Shown: piece after piece, positions 51,001 to 64,000 of the stretch
How the letters are laid out: every line of letters starts with the position of its first letter
Position numbering within the stretch: position 1 is the first letter of the stretch
Assembly (NCBI GenBank): GCA_026168455.1
Contig: CM047427.1
Coordinates: 87,264,670 to 87,328,669, forward strand
Source: Theocolax elegans
Lineage: Eukaryota; Arthropoda; Insecta; Hymenoptera; Cerocephalidae
Length of the DNA: 64,000 bases
Direction of reading: 5' to 3'
Notes under the pieces: model-generated
Told to the model about the DNA's origin: nothing
Databases searched by the model: none
The model's input: only the letters and a program-made list of their open reading frames with translations
Program-made: the position numbers and the translations under genes

Positions 51001-53906
51001 TGTACGAGGACGATTACTTCCAACAAAATATTGCCGAAGTAATATCTGCGATAACCCCGCTTTATAAGCACCTTTTCACTTACGTGAGAAGTCGACTGAT
51101 CGAGAGATACGGTGACAGGATACGCCCCGATGGACCTTTACCGGCGCACGTTCTTGGGAATATGTGGGCTCAAAACTGGGAAGGAATCTTTGACTTGGTG
51201 CAACCATTTCCGGCAGTTAAAAAGTTGGATGTTACTTTGGACATGATGATTCAAGGCTTTACGTCACTTCGGTAAGTTCTTGTCATAAAAATAAAGATAC
51301 GTATCACCGGTGCTTGTAAATACGTATAAGTATTACCTAATCCCTGTTGCCGTTGTTTCTTTCTTGTTTCTTTTTTTTCTTTACATTATATTTTATGTTG
51401 CCGAACGTTGAGTATTGCTTGCATTACTGCAGAATTTAAATGAGGAGTAAAGAGTTGGTTTAAGAGGATGTAAAATTAATAAACAAAAATATTCTTTTTA
51501 ATACAAATTTAATGCAGAATAATACTTACGTCGACTACTCAACAGTATATAAATTAAAACCTAATTATTTTGGTCTTACAGTCCATTTTATTATGAAAAG
51601 CAGAATTATATGAAATTAAAGTAATAACAAATTAAATAAAGTATAAATATATAATTAACATCACCTATATTGACGAAACTGTCCCTTTAAAAATTATTTA
51701 CTTGAACTAAGAAACAGTATAGAACTATCCAGACCAATAAAATATTCACTGAAAAATCCGACAAACTGACGTTTCGAGGAAGCTTCTGCTCTTTTCCAAT
51801 GTTGTAGGTGTTGTGAATAATCCATAATTATTTAATCCATTATTTAATTGATAACTAGTAGATTGACAAGAGGGTAAAGGGAGGGAATTAAGAGCTTAAT
51901 ATAAACGGGGAATTTGGGTTTAATCTTATCACAACACTTATAATATTTGCTGTATGATCACAAATGAGATCGAAATACTTAAATGAAAAAAAACATCTTA
52001 AAACATTAAAAGAGAGCAGAAGCTTGCTCAAAACATCATATTAAGAAATTCACGATATTCGCGATTTAGAGTTAATGAACTGTATGACCGAAATAGTTAG
52101 ATAAATAATAACTAAAAAATTTACGCGTTGTAGATTTAAAAACTTGAAAAAATTCAGTATATTGTTAAAATTATTCAGATAACTTTTTATATCGATATCT
52201 CGTCAAACCCATAATTAATCAACTTTTTTGTGATGACCTTAATTGGTGGAAATTTTACCAGATTCCAGCTAAAAGTTAATTAAATATGTTATTTTTTACC
52301 ATCAAAAGGTCAATTACGATTAAATTTCCACTATGGGTATAGAGTATGAAATTACAGTAACGTATTACAATTGATGTATGTATCAGAATTTTTCAAATGG
52401 CCGAAGAATTTTTCACGTCGATGGGAATGAAACCAATGCCTCCAGAATTTTGGAGATCTTCGATATTCGAAAAGCCAATAGATAGAGAAGTGAAATGCAG
52501 TGCTAGTGCTTGGGATTTTTGTAACAAAGTAGACTACAGGTAAGTTCCAGAGTTTTCAAACCACGAGAGTTAAATTATTCAAATGGACTTACTGTTTTGT
52601 AGAATCAAACAATGTACTAAAATAACAACCGAAGATTTGGTATCGACTCATCACGAAATGGCCCATGTACAATACTACTTGCAGTATAAGGATCAACCGT
52701 ATCTATTCCGTAATGAAGCTTTACCAGGTACAAAGTCAAGAAATCCTTTTTTTTACTAAATAATAATATTAATTATAAATTCGAATTATTTACAGGATTT
52801 CACGAAGCAGTAAGCAATGCCATTAGTTTATCAGTGTTCACACCTCAGCATTTGCACAGAATCGGGCTTTACAACAATTCCACTGACGATTACGAAAGTA
52901 ACATCAACTTCTTAATGCTTATGGCTCTGCAGAAAGTTGCATACTTACCCTTCGCTTACATTGTGGATCAGGTAAATAATGGACATATCTAACACTTTTT
53001 CAGATAGTTTGAAAAATATTTTTTAAAGTTACATTTGTATTTGAATAATAGTGGAGATGGCGAGTGTTCAGCGACGGTGTGGCGGACATGACAACGAGAT
53101 GGTGGGAATTGCGATTACAGTATCAAGGAATCTTACCACCCATTCCGCGAACCGAAAGGGATTTTGATCCAGCATCAAAATATCACGTTCCCGCAGATCT
53201 TCCTTACGCAAAGTAAGATGTTTTCGTATTATTTACACTTATATTTTTGTTTCTTCTCGTCAAAAATCAAAATGCAAACTTACTTCGTATACTAATGCAA
53301 TTGCATTTAGTTATTTTGTTGCAGTGATACTTCAGTTTCAATTGTTCGAATCGCTTTGTGATAACTCGGGTCACGCAGGTGACTTGCATACATGTGATTT
53401 ATACCGGTCCCGTGAAGCTGGACGTCTTCTATCGTAAGTCTCCGGATTGTATTCATTCGAAAAAAATGATTTTTATTAAACGAAAGTAACTTTCATAAAA
53501 ATTATAAATATTCAGGGATATTTTATCCGTGGGCTCATCGATGACTTGGCCAGACATAATAAGACAAATGACACGAGGGCGAACGAATCGTGTAGACGCA
53601 GGTGCCATGTTAAGATATTTCAAACCACTGACTCAATTCCTGACACGACAAAATCAAATCGAGCCGGTAATCGGCTGGATAACCAATCAGGAAGACACAG
53701 GTTTGTTGATTATCCGAAAAGTAATTTAGCTAGTTAATAAAATTCGGAAACATTGGAACGTTAAAGAATACCTCGTAATATTAGACATCCCTACTTCATT
53801 TACAGCTCTATTCGCTCATTGGTACCTTGGAAGTGCGAGTACTTTATCGACAGTCACGATTTTCCCAACCTTGATCACTATATTGATTCACTGGATACAT
53901 CGATGA
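48032..53906 (+). CDS. Ance: Angiotensin-converting-enzyme-like M2 zinc peptidase (13 coding exons)
   Basis: Secretory zinc dipeptidyl carboxypeptidase of family M2. Coding exons: 48032-48094, 49913-50050, 50138-50296, 50374-50473, 50705-50848, 50968-51271, 52387-52539, 52603-52727, 52796-52971, 53052-53212, 53311-53433, 53516-53700 and 53806-53906; phases all join, 643 residues (Drosophila Ance 615). A signal peptide ([17 protein letters not shown]) is followed by one peptidase domain. HEMAH supplies the HExxH zinc site (usual form HEMGH) and FHEAVSNA the third zinc ligand (usual HEAIGD, so Asp is Asn here). [17 protein letters not shown] and WWELR keep substrate- and chloride-site residues, but the usual Arg of PYIRYF is Asn (PYANYF). 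Sequons NIT and NST suggest glycosylation. The last 22 residues are largely hydrophobic, suggesting membrane or GPI anchoring. Probably active, with altered properties; which Ance paralogue it represents is unclear. Confidence 0.94.
48095..49912 (+). other. First coding intron of the ACE-like gene (1.8 kb)
   Basis: AT-rich intron between the signal-peptide exon and the peptidase domain; donor GTAAGT at 48095, acceptor TTTTGTCATACAG at 49912. Nothing else recognised. Confidence 0.8.
51272..52386 (+). other. ACE-like gene intron (1.1 kb)
   Basis: AT-rich intron; donor GTAAGT at 51272, acceptor GTATGTATCAG at 52386. It contains no recognisable exon or element. Confidence 0.8.
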
Positions 53907-56163
53907 TAAACCTCTCTACCTTGATCGATTCATGGATTTACTCATCAAAACGAAGTGATGTTTAATGTATATAACTTATTTATTTTTGTAAATAGGCGCT
54001 TGTATATAACAGTAATAGTTCAATATACCTATATATACATAAAACAATTAAAAATATCTTCTTTAAATATTTACTAATGAATTAATATATATTACAATTA
54101 AGTATTAACAGGGCTTGCCACTATTTTTTTGTATCATTGAAGATTAATTGTTTTTTTTATAATTTACTTTCAATTCTAGTTCGTTACCGTTACTGTCTAC
54201 GCACACACATTCGTTTCTACGGCACTGCCATGTTTTGAAATTTCCGTTTGGACAGTACGTAGCATATTTTAATACCGCAGGTTTAACTAATAATCAGCAA
54301 GTTCTTGCGCAATATAGCTATATAAGATTTTTGTGATGTTTATTGTTCAATTTATATACATTTAAATTTATAGGAAAATTTGAGTCTCGTTTCCGATAAT
54401 TTTGTGTTTCGACAAAAATATTTAAATAATATTAATATTAAAATATTTAAAAAAAATACGCTTCTTACTTTGGCAGTTCGACTTCGTAGCGCTCTATTTA
54501 TTTGTTATTCGAATCGACACGTATACTTGTTCTCTCAAACGAAATAAAACAATGTCTGTCCGAAATTTTTTATTTTTTGTAAATATATATTTTTAATCAA
54601 AACATTATTTGTATTGGCGAAAATATAATTTATTTAAATTTTGTAAAATTCTATATATATATATAGGTTATAATTGAAATAAAAGTTTAATAAAGTAAGT
54701 TTAATAAAGTTGTTTCTTTATCAATAAACAGTGCTCGAATAAACAAAGAAAACATACATGCAATACTTAATATCCAATAAGTGAACTCTCTCATATTTTT
54801 CATCAGGCTGATAAAACAGTGTTTTTATATCGACAAATTCGGCATGTCCTATATACCATCCATGGAAGACAGATATTATTTCTGTATAGCTAATTTTCGC
54901 ATCGACTATTCTATCGTCAATTCCATATAATTTGATAATTAATTTATATCTATGTATATTTACGGTCAATGTTAATGCATACAACAAAGTGTAGTACAAC
55001 AAGGTTATTCACATTGATATCTTCTTGAATAATTATTTTAATACTTGCTTTTGGATTGCACATGACATTTGAATTCGTTCTACATTACACGCCGTCGAAA
55101 ATGTTCCTCTTTATGTGTAACAAGCACTAAGAATGTGAAATCGTGGGTCCATAGTATATTTTCAATTTTCCTTACGACAAAAAAGAAGCTGCGTATAAAT
55201 ATTGTTCTTTTAATTGATTACATTATAACTTCGGGATTATTTGTATACGTATTATATCATAAAAACGGTACAATATTTATTTAATTACACAAATATTATT
55301 GATGTGAGTTGAACGAACTCATTTTTGTTGCAAACACATTCCAAAAAAAAAAACATTTTAAACTGCAAATACATGGCTATAAAATTCCAAATTTCTGATA
55401 CGTGTGTGTGTGTGAGTGTGTGTAAATTTAAAAGTTATGCAAAAACTAAAAAAAAAAAAATTTGTTGTGTATTGCAAGTTTTTACCTTTACATTTTGTAA
55501 ATTCCTTTTATTTTGTCGAATTTTTAATACAATATAGAAAATGTTGATTTGATAAAATCTATCGGTTTCGTATAAAAGAAATAATTTTTCCAAATTTCTA
55601 AAAGGTGTGAAATTTGTGTGTGTAATAGATACCTACCTAAAAATATAAGTGCTTAATTTTGTAAAAGAAAATTTTAATTTTAATATAAATCCCTGATTAT
55701 CACTATACGTAATGATTTTTCCAATTGCCAATTGATCAGTAAAATAAATAAAATTACCACAGGTCATTATTTTCTCATCGTCATACATTTATCTAAATAA
55801 AGTAATTCGGAGAAACCCAATAACAACTACAGCGTAAAAAATAATGATGTGTAAGGTTAAGGGTAAAGAAGACGTCAATTTTGAATTAATACTTATTGCC
55901 GCACTTTAAGTATATCGATCTAGGTGTATACATTGCGGTGGTTTAAAAAAACCATCAGCATCGTATACATTTCCGTCGAACTTCTGTCATTCCAACAGTT
56001 CACCGTCACTCTCACACTTATTGTACAGATCTTGAACTTTAGTGCAAATAATGTTCACTAAACATTATATTTACTGCACATTTCCCTGTTTTTTCTCCTG
56101 CCTTTATATTCTTAGCCTCTTGAAATTAATAATAATAATAATAATAATAATATATTTGTTTAT
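53907..56163. other. AT-rich intergenic region downstream of the ACE-like gene
   Basis: Contains the ACE-like 3' UTR, simple repeats (GT run near 55400-55422, AAT run at about 56127-56152) and AT-rich DNA. A minus-strand open frame (54721-55002) has protein-like composition after an ATAG acceptor-like word but no in-frame ATG near its start and no upstream partner exon, so it is not called a gene. Confidence 0.5.
56127..56152. repeat. AAT trinucleotide microsatellite
   Basis: About eight to nine AAT units in a row, just downstream (on the minus strand) of the small cysteine-rich gene's AATAAA. Confidence 0.85.
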
Positions 56164-57053
56164 TCAAAACTTTATTAATAGTATGAAAATAAATATGTTA
56201 AATATGGTACACTGCATGTAAAGACTAGTGAATGCCTTTTCTAAGTGATTTTTCTTACTTCTTTGACAAGTCGATTTACATTCTAATCCTTGTCCACACA
56301 TTTCGAATATCATTGGTGTATCCAGTCCTCCGGTAATGCGATTATCATCTTTTATAAAATTTTTAATCCAATAACTACTACAGTTGCACGTATCCAGGTA
56401 CAAAAAACGTGTTCTATTCGAATTATATTTACAAAACTCTTCGTGAGGTCGGCATTTTCCACTTTCTTTGTATTGCTAAAATGATGGTTAATTCATAAAG
56501 TGAATAAGCAGAAATATCTGTATTTTTAATTCAAGTCAATTTTGCAATACAAGCGAAAGGTTTAACTATAAGTCTTAATATACCTATTTCATTCTTTTTA
56601 TTTATAATAAGTATATAAATGAATTTTGGATATTTTAAATATTGGGTAATATATTTTAAATGCCAATAGTTAAAAAGGAATGTTACTTAAATCGTTTTCA
56701 TTATAATATAAGTACTATAATTAAATTAATTAGTTCAATGTTATATATAGATAACAATAAGATAACTAGACATGTCTATAAAGTGAATCTGATTGATAGT
56801 AATGCTTAATAATTATATATTATCTAATAGTAATATAATGTTGTTCATGTTTTTTCTTTCGTTACAAAAAGAATGTAAAAAAGTTGATTATAAAAATTGT
56901 GCAACAAGTACTTTAGTAACAAGTATTTATTGGTATTTAGTATTTACTTACTTCGCAAAATTTTTCACTGCACATTGAATTGATGTCATTTGGAAACGTA
57001 GTCGATATAATGACAAAATGAGCGAAAATAAATAAATAAAATGTTGATTCCAT
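56164..57053 (-). CDS. Small secreted cysteine-rich protein, family unknown (2 exons)
   Basis: I do not recognise this family. Exon 1 (57053 down to 56952) encodes a signal peptide (MESTFYLFIFAHFVIISTTF) and then PNDINSMCSEKFCE, ending at a perfect GTAAGT donor in phase 0. Exon 2 (56475 down to 56164) follows an ATTTTAG acceptor and stays open to a TGA, giving 137 residues. There are ten cysteines: CSEKFC, GKC, EEFC, TCNC, EMC, LEC, STC and MQC, an even number consistent with five disulfides. The sequon NRT suggests glycosylation. The C-terminus is hydrophobic (TIFNIFIFILLIKF), so it could be GPI- or membrane-anchored. Alternatively a GTAAGA at the STCQR position could start a 47-base intron that removes the tail. 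An AATAAA overlaps the stop region. Role unknown. Confidence 0.6.
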
Positions 57054-57680
57054 TATTTAAAAAAACTTTAACTAAATTTTCTAAACTAAAGTTTACTACT
57101 AATGTAGTCTAAAGGCATACATATAGAAAATCTATCGGTGGCATCTGATAGCGAAATTAAAAATGTTTAGATAAGCAGTATAATAAAACTATGAAAAAAT
57201 TATTTAGTAACGTGCGTGATAAAAATTAAAAAAAATATTTAATGAATTTTCTATAAATTATTATATTATAATTTTCATAATAAAAACAGATAAGCAAATA
57301 AGAATAGTTCAGGGATTTAAAACAAAAGAAAAGTCATATAATTGAAATTTCTCATTAAAATTAAGGAAAATTATGATAATATACTTGCCTTCCCACTATA
57401 TTATTCAAACTCTTACTTACAAGAAAACAATTTTGAATATAATTTATACAACTTATATTTTTATAAAAAAATACAAATAATACTTTTTTGAAATAACAGG
57501 TCAGAAAATCTATCGTACAACTTAAATAATGCTATTATAAGAAGTAATAATTACATCTTGTTAACATACTCAGATCTGCATTTTTTAAAACATTACAAAA
57601 ATGAAATTTTAGTTTATCCGTTCACCTTAAATTATATAAATTTCACTGGGTAAACTAATTTGTAAAAAATATATAAGAAA
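57054..57680. other. AT-rich spacer between the cysteine-rich gene and METTL26
   Basis: About 630 bases of very AT-rich sequence holding the METTL26 3' UTR and the upstream region of the cysteine-rich gene, both minus strand. No clear AATAAA for METTL26; no other feature. Confidence 0.5.
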
Positions 57681-58425
57681 TTATTTTAATAGTTTTTTCC
57701 ATATTAAGGTCTTATTATTTGCTGGCATCTCGATAATTGCACATAGTGTGATTCTGCTTGGTGATGCAAGTTTCTTTAAATCTTCGATATCTCGTACTCC
57801 CCATTCAGGATTTTGACACTTCAAATTTTGATCGAAATTTATGTTACTTTCTGGATATAATGTTCCATTTACTGCATACGGACCATAGGTAAACATAATG
57901 CCTCCAGGTTTTAACAAGTGACCAGCATTTTTAAAAAGACCTTCCGCGCATGCAAAAGGTGAGATATGCATAAGATTTGCATTATAAATGTAATCAAAAC
58001 TCTTCTCTTTAAAGATATTATCACCAGGCCAACTACGATAATCGGTAGTAATGTCAATTCTTACAGGTTCAGCAACATTAGGTAACCCATAAGTGTGAGC
58101 AGCTATACTGCTTAGTAGGCGATTGTCAAACTCAGATGGATAGAATGTAACTTGAGGAAAATAAGGGGCAAAGTGGGCCACATGTTGACCAGAACCTGAG
58201 GAAATTTCAAGGAGAGTTTGATTTGGACCTTGAACAATGTACTGTTGGAGGACAGAAAGAATTGGATCCTTGTTTCTATCAGCAGCTGGATAGATTAACT
58301 TTTTGTCTGCCATTATATTCGATCTGTAAAATTTTGTAACTTTGAGCAAATAGTTATTAATATTATATTACTAAATAGTACTTTTCATATTACCTATGAG
58401 TTGCTGCTGAACGAATGATGTTCAT
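57681..58425 (-). CDS. METTL26: Methyltransferase-like protein 26 (UPF0585), possible leader exon
   Basis: Member of the METTL26/UPF0585 family, predicted class I SAM-dependent methyltransferases of unknown substrate. The main exon (58323 down to 57681) contains ERNKDPI-like DRNKDPILSVLQQY, the SAM-binding motif LLEISSGSGQHVAHFAPYFP, ANLMHISPFACAEGLFKNAG, TYGPYAVNGTLYPESN, NPEWGVRD and the C-terminal EMPANNKTLIWKK, all matching the human protein. From ATG at 58313 (MADKKLIYP) it is 210 residues. A small upstream exon (58425 down to 58394) joins in phase across a 70-base intron (GTAATA to TTTTACAG) and adds MNIIRSAATHRSNI, giving 224 residues. That extension is basic, lacks acidic residues and looks like a mitochondrial leader, so two compartments are possible. 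DNAJC21 lies upstream on the same strand. Confidence 0.92.
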
Positions 58426-58560
58426 ATTTTTTTTAGGTATAAAGAATTAATTATTCTGAAATAAAATTATTCATAATTAATACTTTATATATGTTGAAAT
58501 AAAAATTTTTTTAATACAAAAGACAAAATTTAAAAAAAGTCATTTCTACACATAAGTATA

Positions 58561-58566
58561 TTTATT
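58561..58566 (-). terminator. DNAJC21 polyadenylation signal
   Basis: A canonical AATAAA on the minus strand about 85 bases after the DNAJC21 stop codon. Confidence 0.7.
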
Positions 58567-58650
58567 GCTTTATGTAAATATAAGTCACAGACTTTTATAT
58601 AATACATCATTGGAAGAATTAACAATACACTTAATGTCTTTTGAGCGTAT

Positions 58651-60615
58651 TTAATCACTATTTTTATTAGATTTCCCTTTTTTTCCAGTCCTATCTACAT
58701 TTTTTTTACTATCTTTTGATTTTGAGGGTATGTACACTGAATGTCCTGTTTCATTTAAATGTTCAAATAATTTATTTTTGCTAGGAAACTTCTGTTTACA
58801 AGTTGCACATATATGTTCTAAATCTAGTTCAGGTTCAGGATTCTTGAAAGCTTTTCTCATTTTATCATTCAACTCTGCTGCTTGTCTTTGAGCTTTTCTT
58901 AGCTCCTTAGCCTTTTTACCTTTCTTTTTACCAGGCAAAGGAGAAACAGTTTCTTGAGGAGAGTCGTCATCACTTTCCTCTTCTTTACCCTGATTACCTT
59001 CTAAATTGTTTGACACAGAATTTTCGGTGTCCTTTTCATTATTTACACTATCTGTGTTTGATTGTCTTTTATTATTAGAAAATTTATCTAATAATAATTT
59101 TTGTTGTTGCTGCTTTTTACGTTGTTTTTTGGATAATCCCATAAGTAAATCCATCTCTTTGTCATCTTCACTATCGTCAAAAAATGATGCTCTTTGAGCA
59201 TTTTTATTTTTCTTTTTTTTTTGTCGTTTTGATTTTGGAACAACTTCATCTTCTTGATCTGATATTAATTCACCATCTGGTGTATCACTATCATATCCAG
59301 CTTCTGTATTTTTTACTTCTGATTCATTAAGAATATAACCTTCACCTAGTGGAGGTATAACACTACTGTTGTCTGTAGTTTTCGATTTACTGTTACTCTT
59401 ACTGTTTGAGTCTGAGTCAGAAATACGTTCACCGTCAGATGTTTTTTCAATTTCATTGTCATTTTTACTTTTGCTTGGAGGATTCAATAAGAAATCTGGT
59501 ATTTCTGGACCTGTAGCTAATTTTGTTCCTGAAGGCAACGATGATTTTGCATTTGTAAACTCGGAATCATCATCTTCACTTTCTTCTCCACTGTTTGAAT
59601 CATCATCTTGAATCATAGATGCTTTCATTGCTGCAACATTATCTTTGTGTTTTTTTGAGTTTTCATGATTACTAAATGCTTTTTGAGTTTTAAATATTTT
59701 AGTACATGCAACACAATATAAAGCATTGGAATCTTCAAGGTCTGATTCTTTATCTTCATCAGATAATTCGTCACCAAACTCTTCTGCTAAGGCAGCTTCT
59801 ATATTTTTTAGTTCTGATTGAATATTGGAAAATTTTGACCATTCAGATTCTTTATGCTCTTTTAATTGCTTCTGTCTTTCCAATAATTGCTGCCTTTTCT
59901 TATCTTCGGTTTTCTTTTTATTTTCTGTAGCCTTTTCTTCAAGTCTTTTTATATGAGCCTGCACTCTTTTATCTCGTTTTCGAACAAATGCTACTAAGTT
60001 ACGAACTTGTTCATTTCTTTCCTTTTTAGCTTTATCCCTAACTTTCTTATTCTCCTTTTCCATTTGTCTTACAACATAGCGATTAGGAGCATCTCTTATG
60101 TCGTAGGTATCTAGCCACATGAAAGAACGTTTAGTTGAATAACTTTGCCAATAACCATAGAACTTATGAACAACATCTTCATAAGAACTGTTGGAAGTAC
60201 CAAATCCTGGAACTTCTTCATCAGAATCTCCTTCTTTACTAAACTCTGAATCTTCAGCTGCCAATTTTTCAAATACATTTCGATAAACTGTATAAAATCC
60301 TTTTTCATCATCTCCATATCCCTTGAAGCAAGAAGATGAGAAATATTTGAATAAATCTAATGACTCATCTTTGTAATTATCGCCAATTCCACCTTTTAAA
60401 ATTGCTTCTCTATGATTATCATACCATGCTCTTTCTTGAGGATCACTTAAAACTTCATAGGCTTGTTGAACATACTGAAACTGTTCTTTCGCCTCTTCCG
60501 CATTTTGTAAGTTTTTGTCAGGATGCCACTTTAACGCTAACTTACGATAGGATTTCTTAATGTCCTCGCCACTTGCATTTCGAGGAACTTCTAATACCTC
60601 ATAATAACATTTCAT
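58651..60615 (-). CDS. DNAJC21: DnaJ homologue subfamily C member 21, intronless
   Basis: Co-chaperone homologous to yeast Jjj1 and human DNAJC21, which act in late cytoplasmic maturation of the 60S ribosomal subunit by recycling export factors with Hsp70. The start is the ATG at 60615 ([20 protein letters not shown]); a TTG five codons upstream is not needed. The protein has 654 residues. The J domain (about 2-67) has HPDKN with HPD at 31-33, and [13 protein letters not shown] follows as in the family. A charged coiled-coil region (about 185-270) includes [18 protein letters not shown]1-type C2H2 zinc finger lies at about 299-325 (CVACTKIF...HENSKKH) and a second near 600-627 (CATCKQKF...HLNETGH), with acidic/serine-rich and lysine-rich low-complexity stretches between. 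No introns interrupt the frame, unlike most neighbours; conserved domains and an uninterrupted frame argue against a pseudogene. Confidence 0.96.
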   Translation of the reverse strand: MKCYYEVLEVPRNASGEDIKKSYRKLALKWHPDKNLQNAEEAKEQFQYVQQAYEVLSDPQERAWYDNHREAILKGGIGDNYKDESLDLFKYFSSSCFKGYGDDEKGFYTVYRNVFEKLAAEDSEFSKEGDSDEEVPGFGTSNSSYEDVVHKFYGYWQSYSTKRSFMWLDTYDIRDAPNRYVVRQMEKENKKVRDKAKKERNEQVRNLVAFVRKRDKRVQAHIKRLEEKATENKKKTEDKKRQQLLERQKQLKEHKESEWSKFSNIQSELKNIEAALAEEFGDELSDEDKESDLEDSNALYCVACTKIFKTQKAFSNHENSKKHKDNVAAMKASMIQDDDSNSGEESEDDDSEFTNAKSSLPSGTKLATGPEIPDFLLNPPSKSKNDNEIEKTSDGERISDSDSNSKSNSKSKTTDNSSVIPPLGEGYILNESEVKNTEAGYDSDTPDGELISDQEDEVVPKSKRQKKKKNKNAQRASFFDDSEDDKEMDLLMGLSKKQRKKQQQQKLLLDKFSNNKRQSNTDSVNNEKDTENSVSNNLEGNQGKEEESDDDSPQETVSPLPGKKKGKKAKELRKAQRQAAELNDKMRKAFKNPEPELDLEHICATCKQKFPSKNKLFEHLNETGHSVYIPSKSKDSKKNVDRTGKKGKSNKNSD

Positions 60616-63016
<2,401 letters not shown>

Positions 63017-64000
63017 GTCGGTTCTACGTGCACACAAGTTAGTTACACTCATTCACACCTACGCTTACCATTTTACTTTTACATTGGTCCTTTTTGTTGA
63101 TTTCCTATAATTTTTATTTTATTTTGTAGTAAAGTAACTTAATTGCACACTTTAACTTGACTATATTGCAGAAAAAAGAATAAATTCAAAAATTTCGTTT
63201 AGTTTAAGCGCGTTTTATAGAGTTTTAAGGATGTTATAAATATGCTTATTAATTTATTAAAATTCTGGGTAATAATTTTACGTGTGTTTAACAATTGGTT
63301 GCATAGTATGTGATTGATAAATCACCAAAAAATGTGGTAAAATATGTCTAATGAATATTCTTATTCAATTAATTAAATTTCTTGTATATATTTATGGTAA
63401 TAATATTAGTCCTGTTAAAATTACTTATATAAATATTTTTAATGTACATTATAATGTTACAGCATGTAATCAAAGTGGAATCAAACTGGTACTTGAGTGC
63501 TGGTAGTTGAAATTGCTCTCTGTATTCCTATTTATTAGAATCTTAAACGGGTTAACACTACTGGCTGTTTAAGATATATAAAAACTTTTTTGTACTTTAT
63601 TTAATATTATTTATCTCTTGATTAACTGGCAAAAACATCGCGCTAACCATTTTAATTTATTTATTAACACATAGATTCCTATATTATATTTTTTTTATCA
63701 TACTCACCTTACACCTTGCTACAATCTTTTCCTTGCTGTTCATTAATCATCTACACATAATTATCGCAAATACAGTACACTCTGTAAGTATAGTAATAAA
63801 TATTCTCTTTTGAGTATACATAGAAATTAAAATAGTATAAATATATTTTTATAAGCATGAAAAGCTTGTGAGTTTTAATAAATAAATTAATAATTTTTTA
63901 TTATAAATTTATTTATGTTAATGTTATTAATTTTAAATTGATTGTTATAATTCAATTTATTTGATTAATGTGCGCCAATTAATTTCAAACTTATAGAAAT
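63017..64000 (+). other. WDR7 intron, continues past the right edge
   Basis: AT-rich sequence after the third coding exon with no recognisable WDR7 exon. An acceptor-like TGTTACAG near 63462 is followed by short frames that hit stops and do not resemble the family. Confidence 0.6.

Noticed and set aside
54721..55002. 93-residue minus-strand frame with protein-like composition
   Set aside because: No ATG at its start, an upstream in-frame stop, and no partner exon. An acceptor-like ATAG leaves a small chance of a terminal exon, but this is not enough to call.
63462..63510. Possible further WDR7 exon after an acceptor-like TGTTACAG
   Set aside because: The open phases stop quickly and do not resemble the expected WD-repeat sequence.

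Overview
The window is nuclear DNA of an insect, most likely a hymenopteran (bee, ant or wasp). The genes are animal genes split by GT-AG introns, the background is AT-rich, promoters and first exons are short GC-rich CpG islands, and CT/GA, CA and TA microsatellites are frequent. The order is inferred from base composition and protein resemblance, because no search could be run. I see no bacterial, phage or CRISPR features and no convincing tRNA or rRNA gene.

Left part (1 to about 39.6 kb). Two probable 3'-terminal exons of an unrecognised gene enter from the left edge (417-983). A nearly perfect 2.5-kb tandem duplication follows (about 1627-6620), each copy carrying a GC-rich promoter-like element. 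A roughly 200-bp MITE candidate lies at 7770-7969. A CpG island with CT and CA repeats (8.7-9.36 kb) is probably the promoter and 5' exon of the main gene here, glutamate decarboxylase Gad1. Its coding exons run from 12182 (possibly 11692) to 34748, with introns up to 8.7 kb that hold several GC-rich islands, some promoter-like. The 34.7-39.6 kb flank is AT-rich and includes a 92-bp perfectly alternating purine/pyrimidine tract.

Right part (39.6-64 kb) is gene-dense. On the + strand are fumarylacetoacetase (Fah), a FAIM homologue, a CCDC113/CFAP263-like ciliary coiled-coil protein, and an M2-family angiotensin-converting-enzyme-like peptidase with unusual active-site residues and a hydrophobic C-terminal tail. 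On the - strand are a small secreted ten-cysteine protein of unknown family, METTL26 with a possible mitochondrial leader exon, and the intronless ribosome-biogenesis co-chaperone DNAJC21. WDR7 (rabconnectin-3 beta) starts on the + strand at 62250 and runs off the right edge.

These are mostly unrelated housekeeping or neuronal genes and do not form a pathway. Gad1 (GABA synthesis) and WDR7 (V-ATPase regulation, synaptic vesicles) are both relevant to neurons. CCDC113 belongs to motile or sensory cilia. Exon borders were read by eye from splice consensus and checked for reading-phase continuity; protein lengths match the known families closely. The features most worth a second look are the tandem promoter duplication, the small cysteine-rich gene, the atypical ACE and the METTL26 leader exon.
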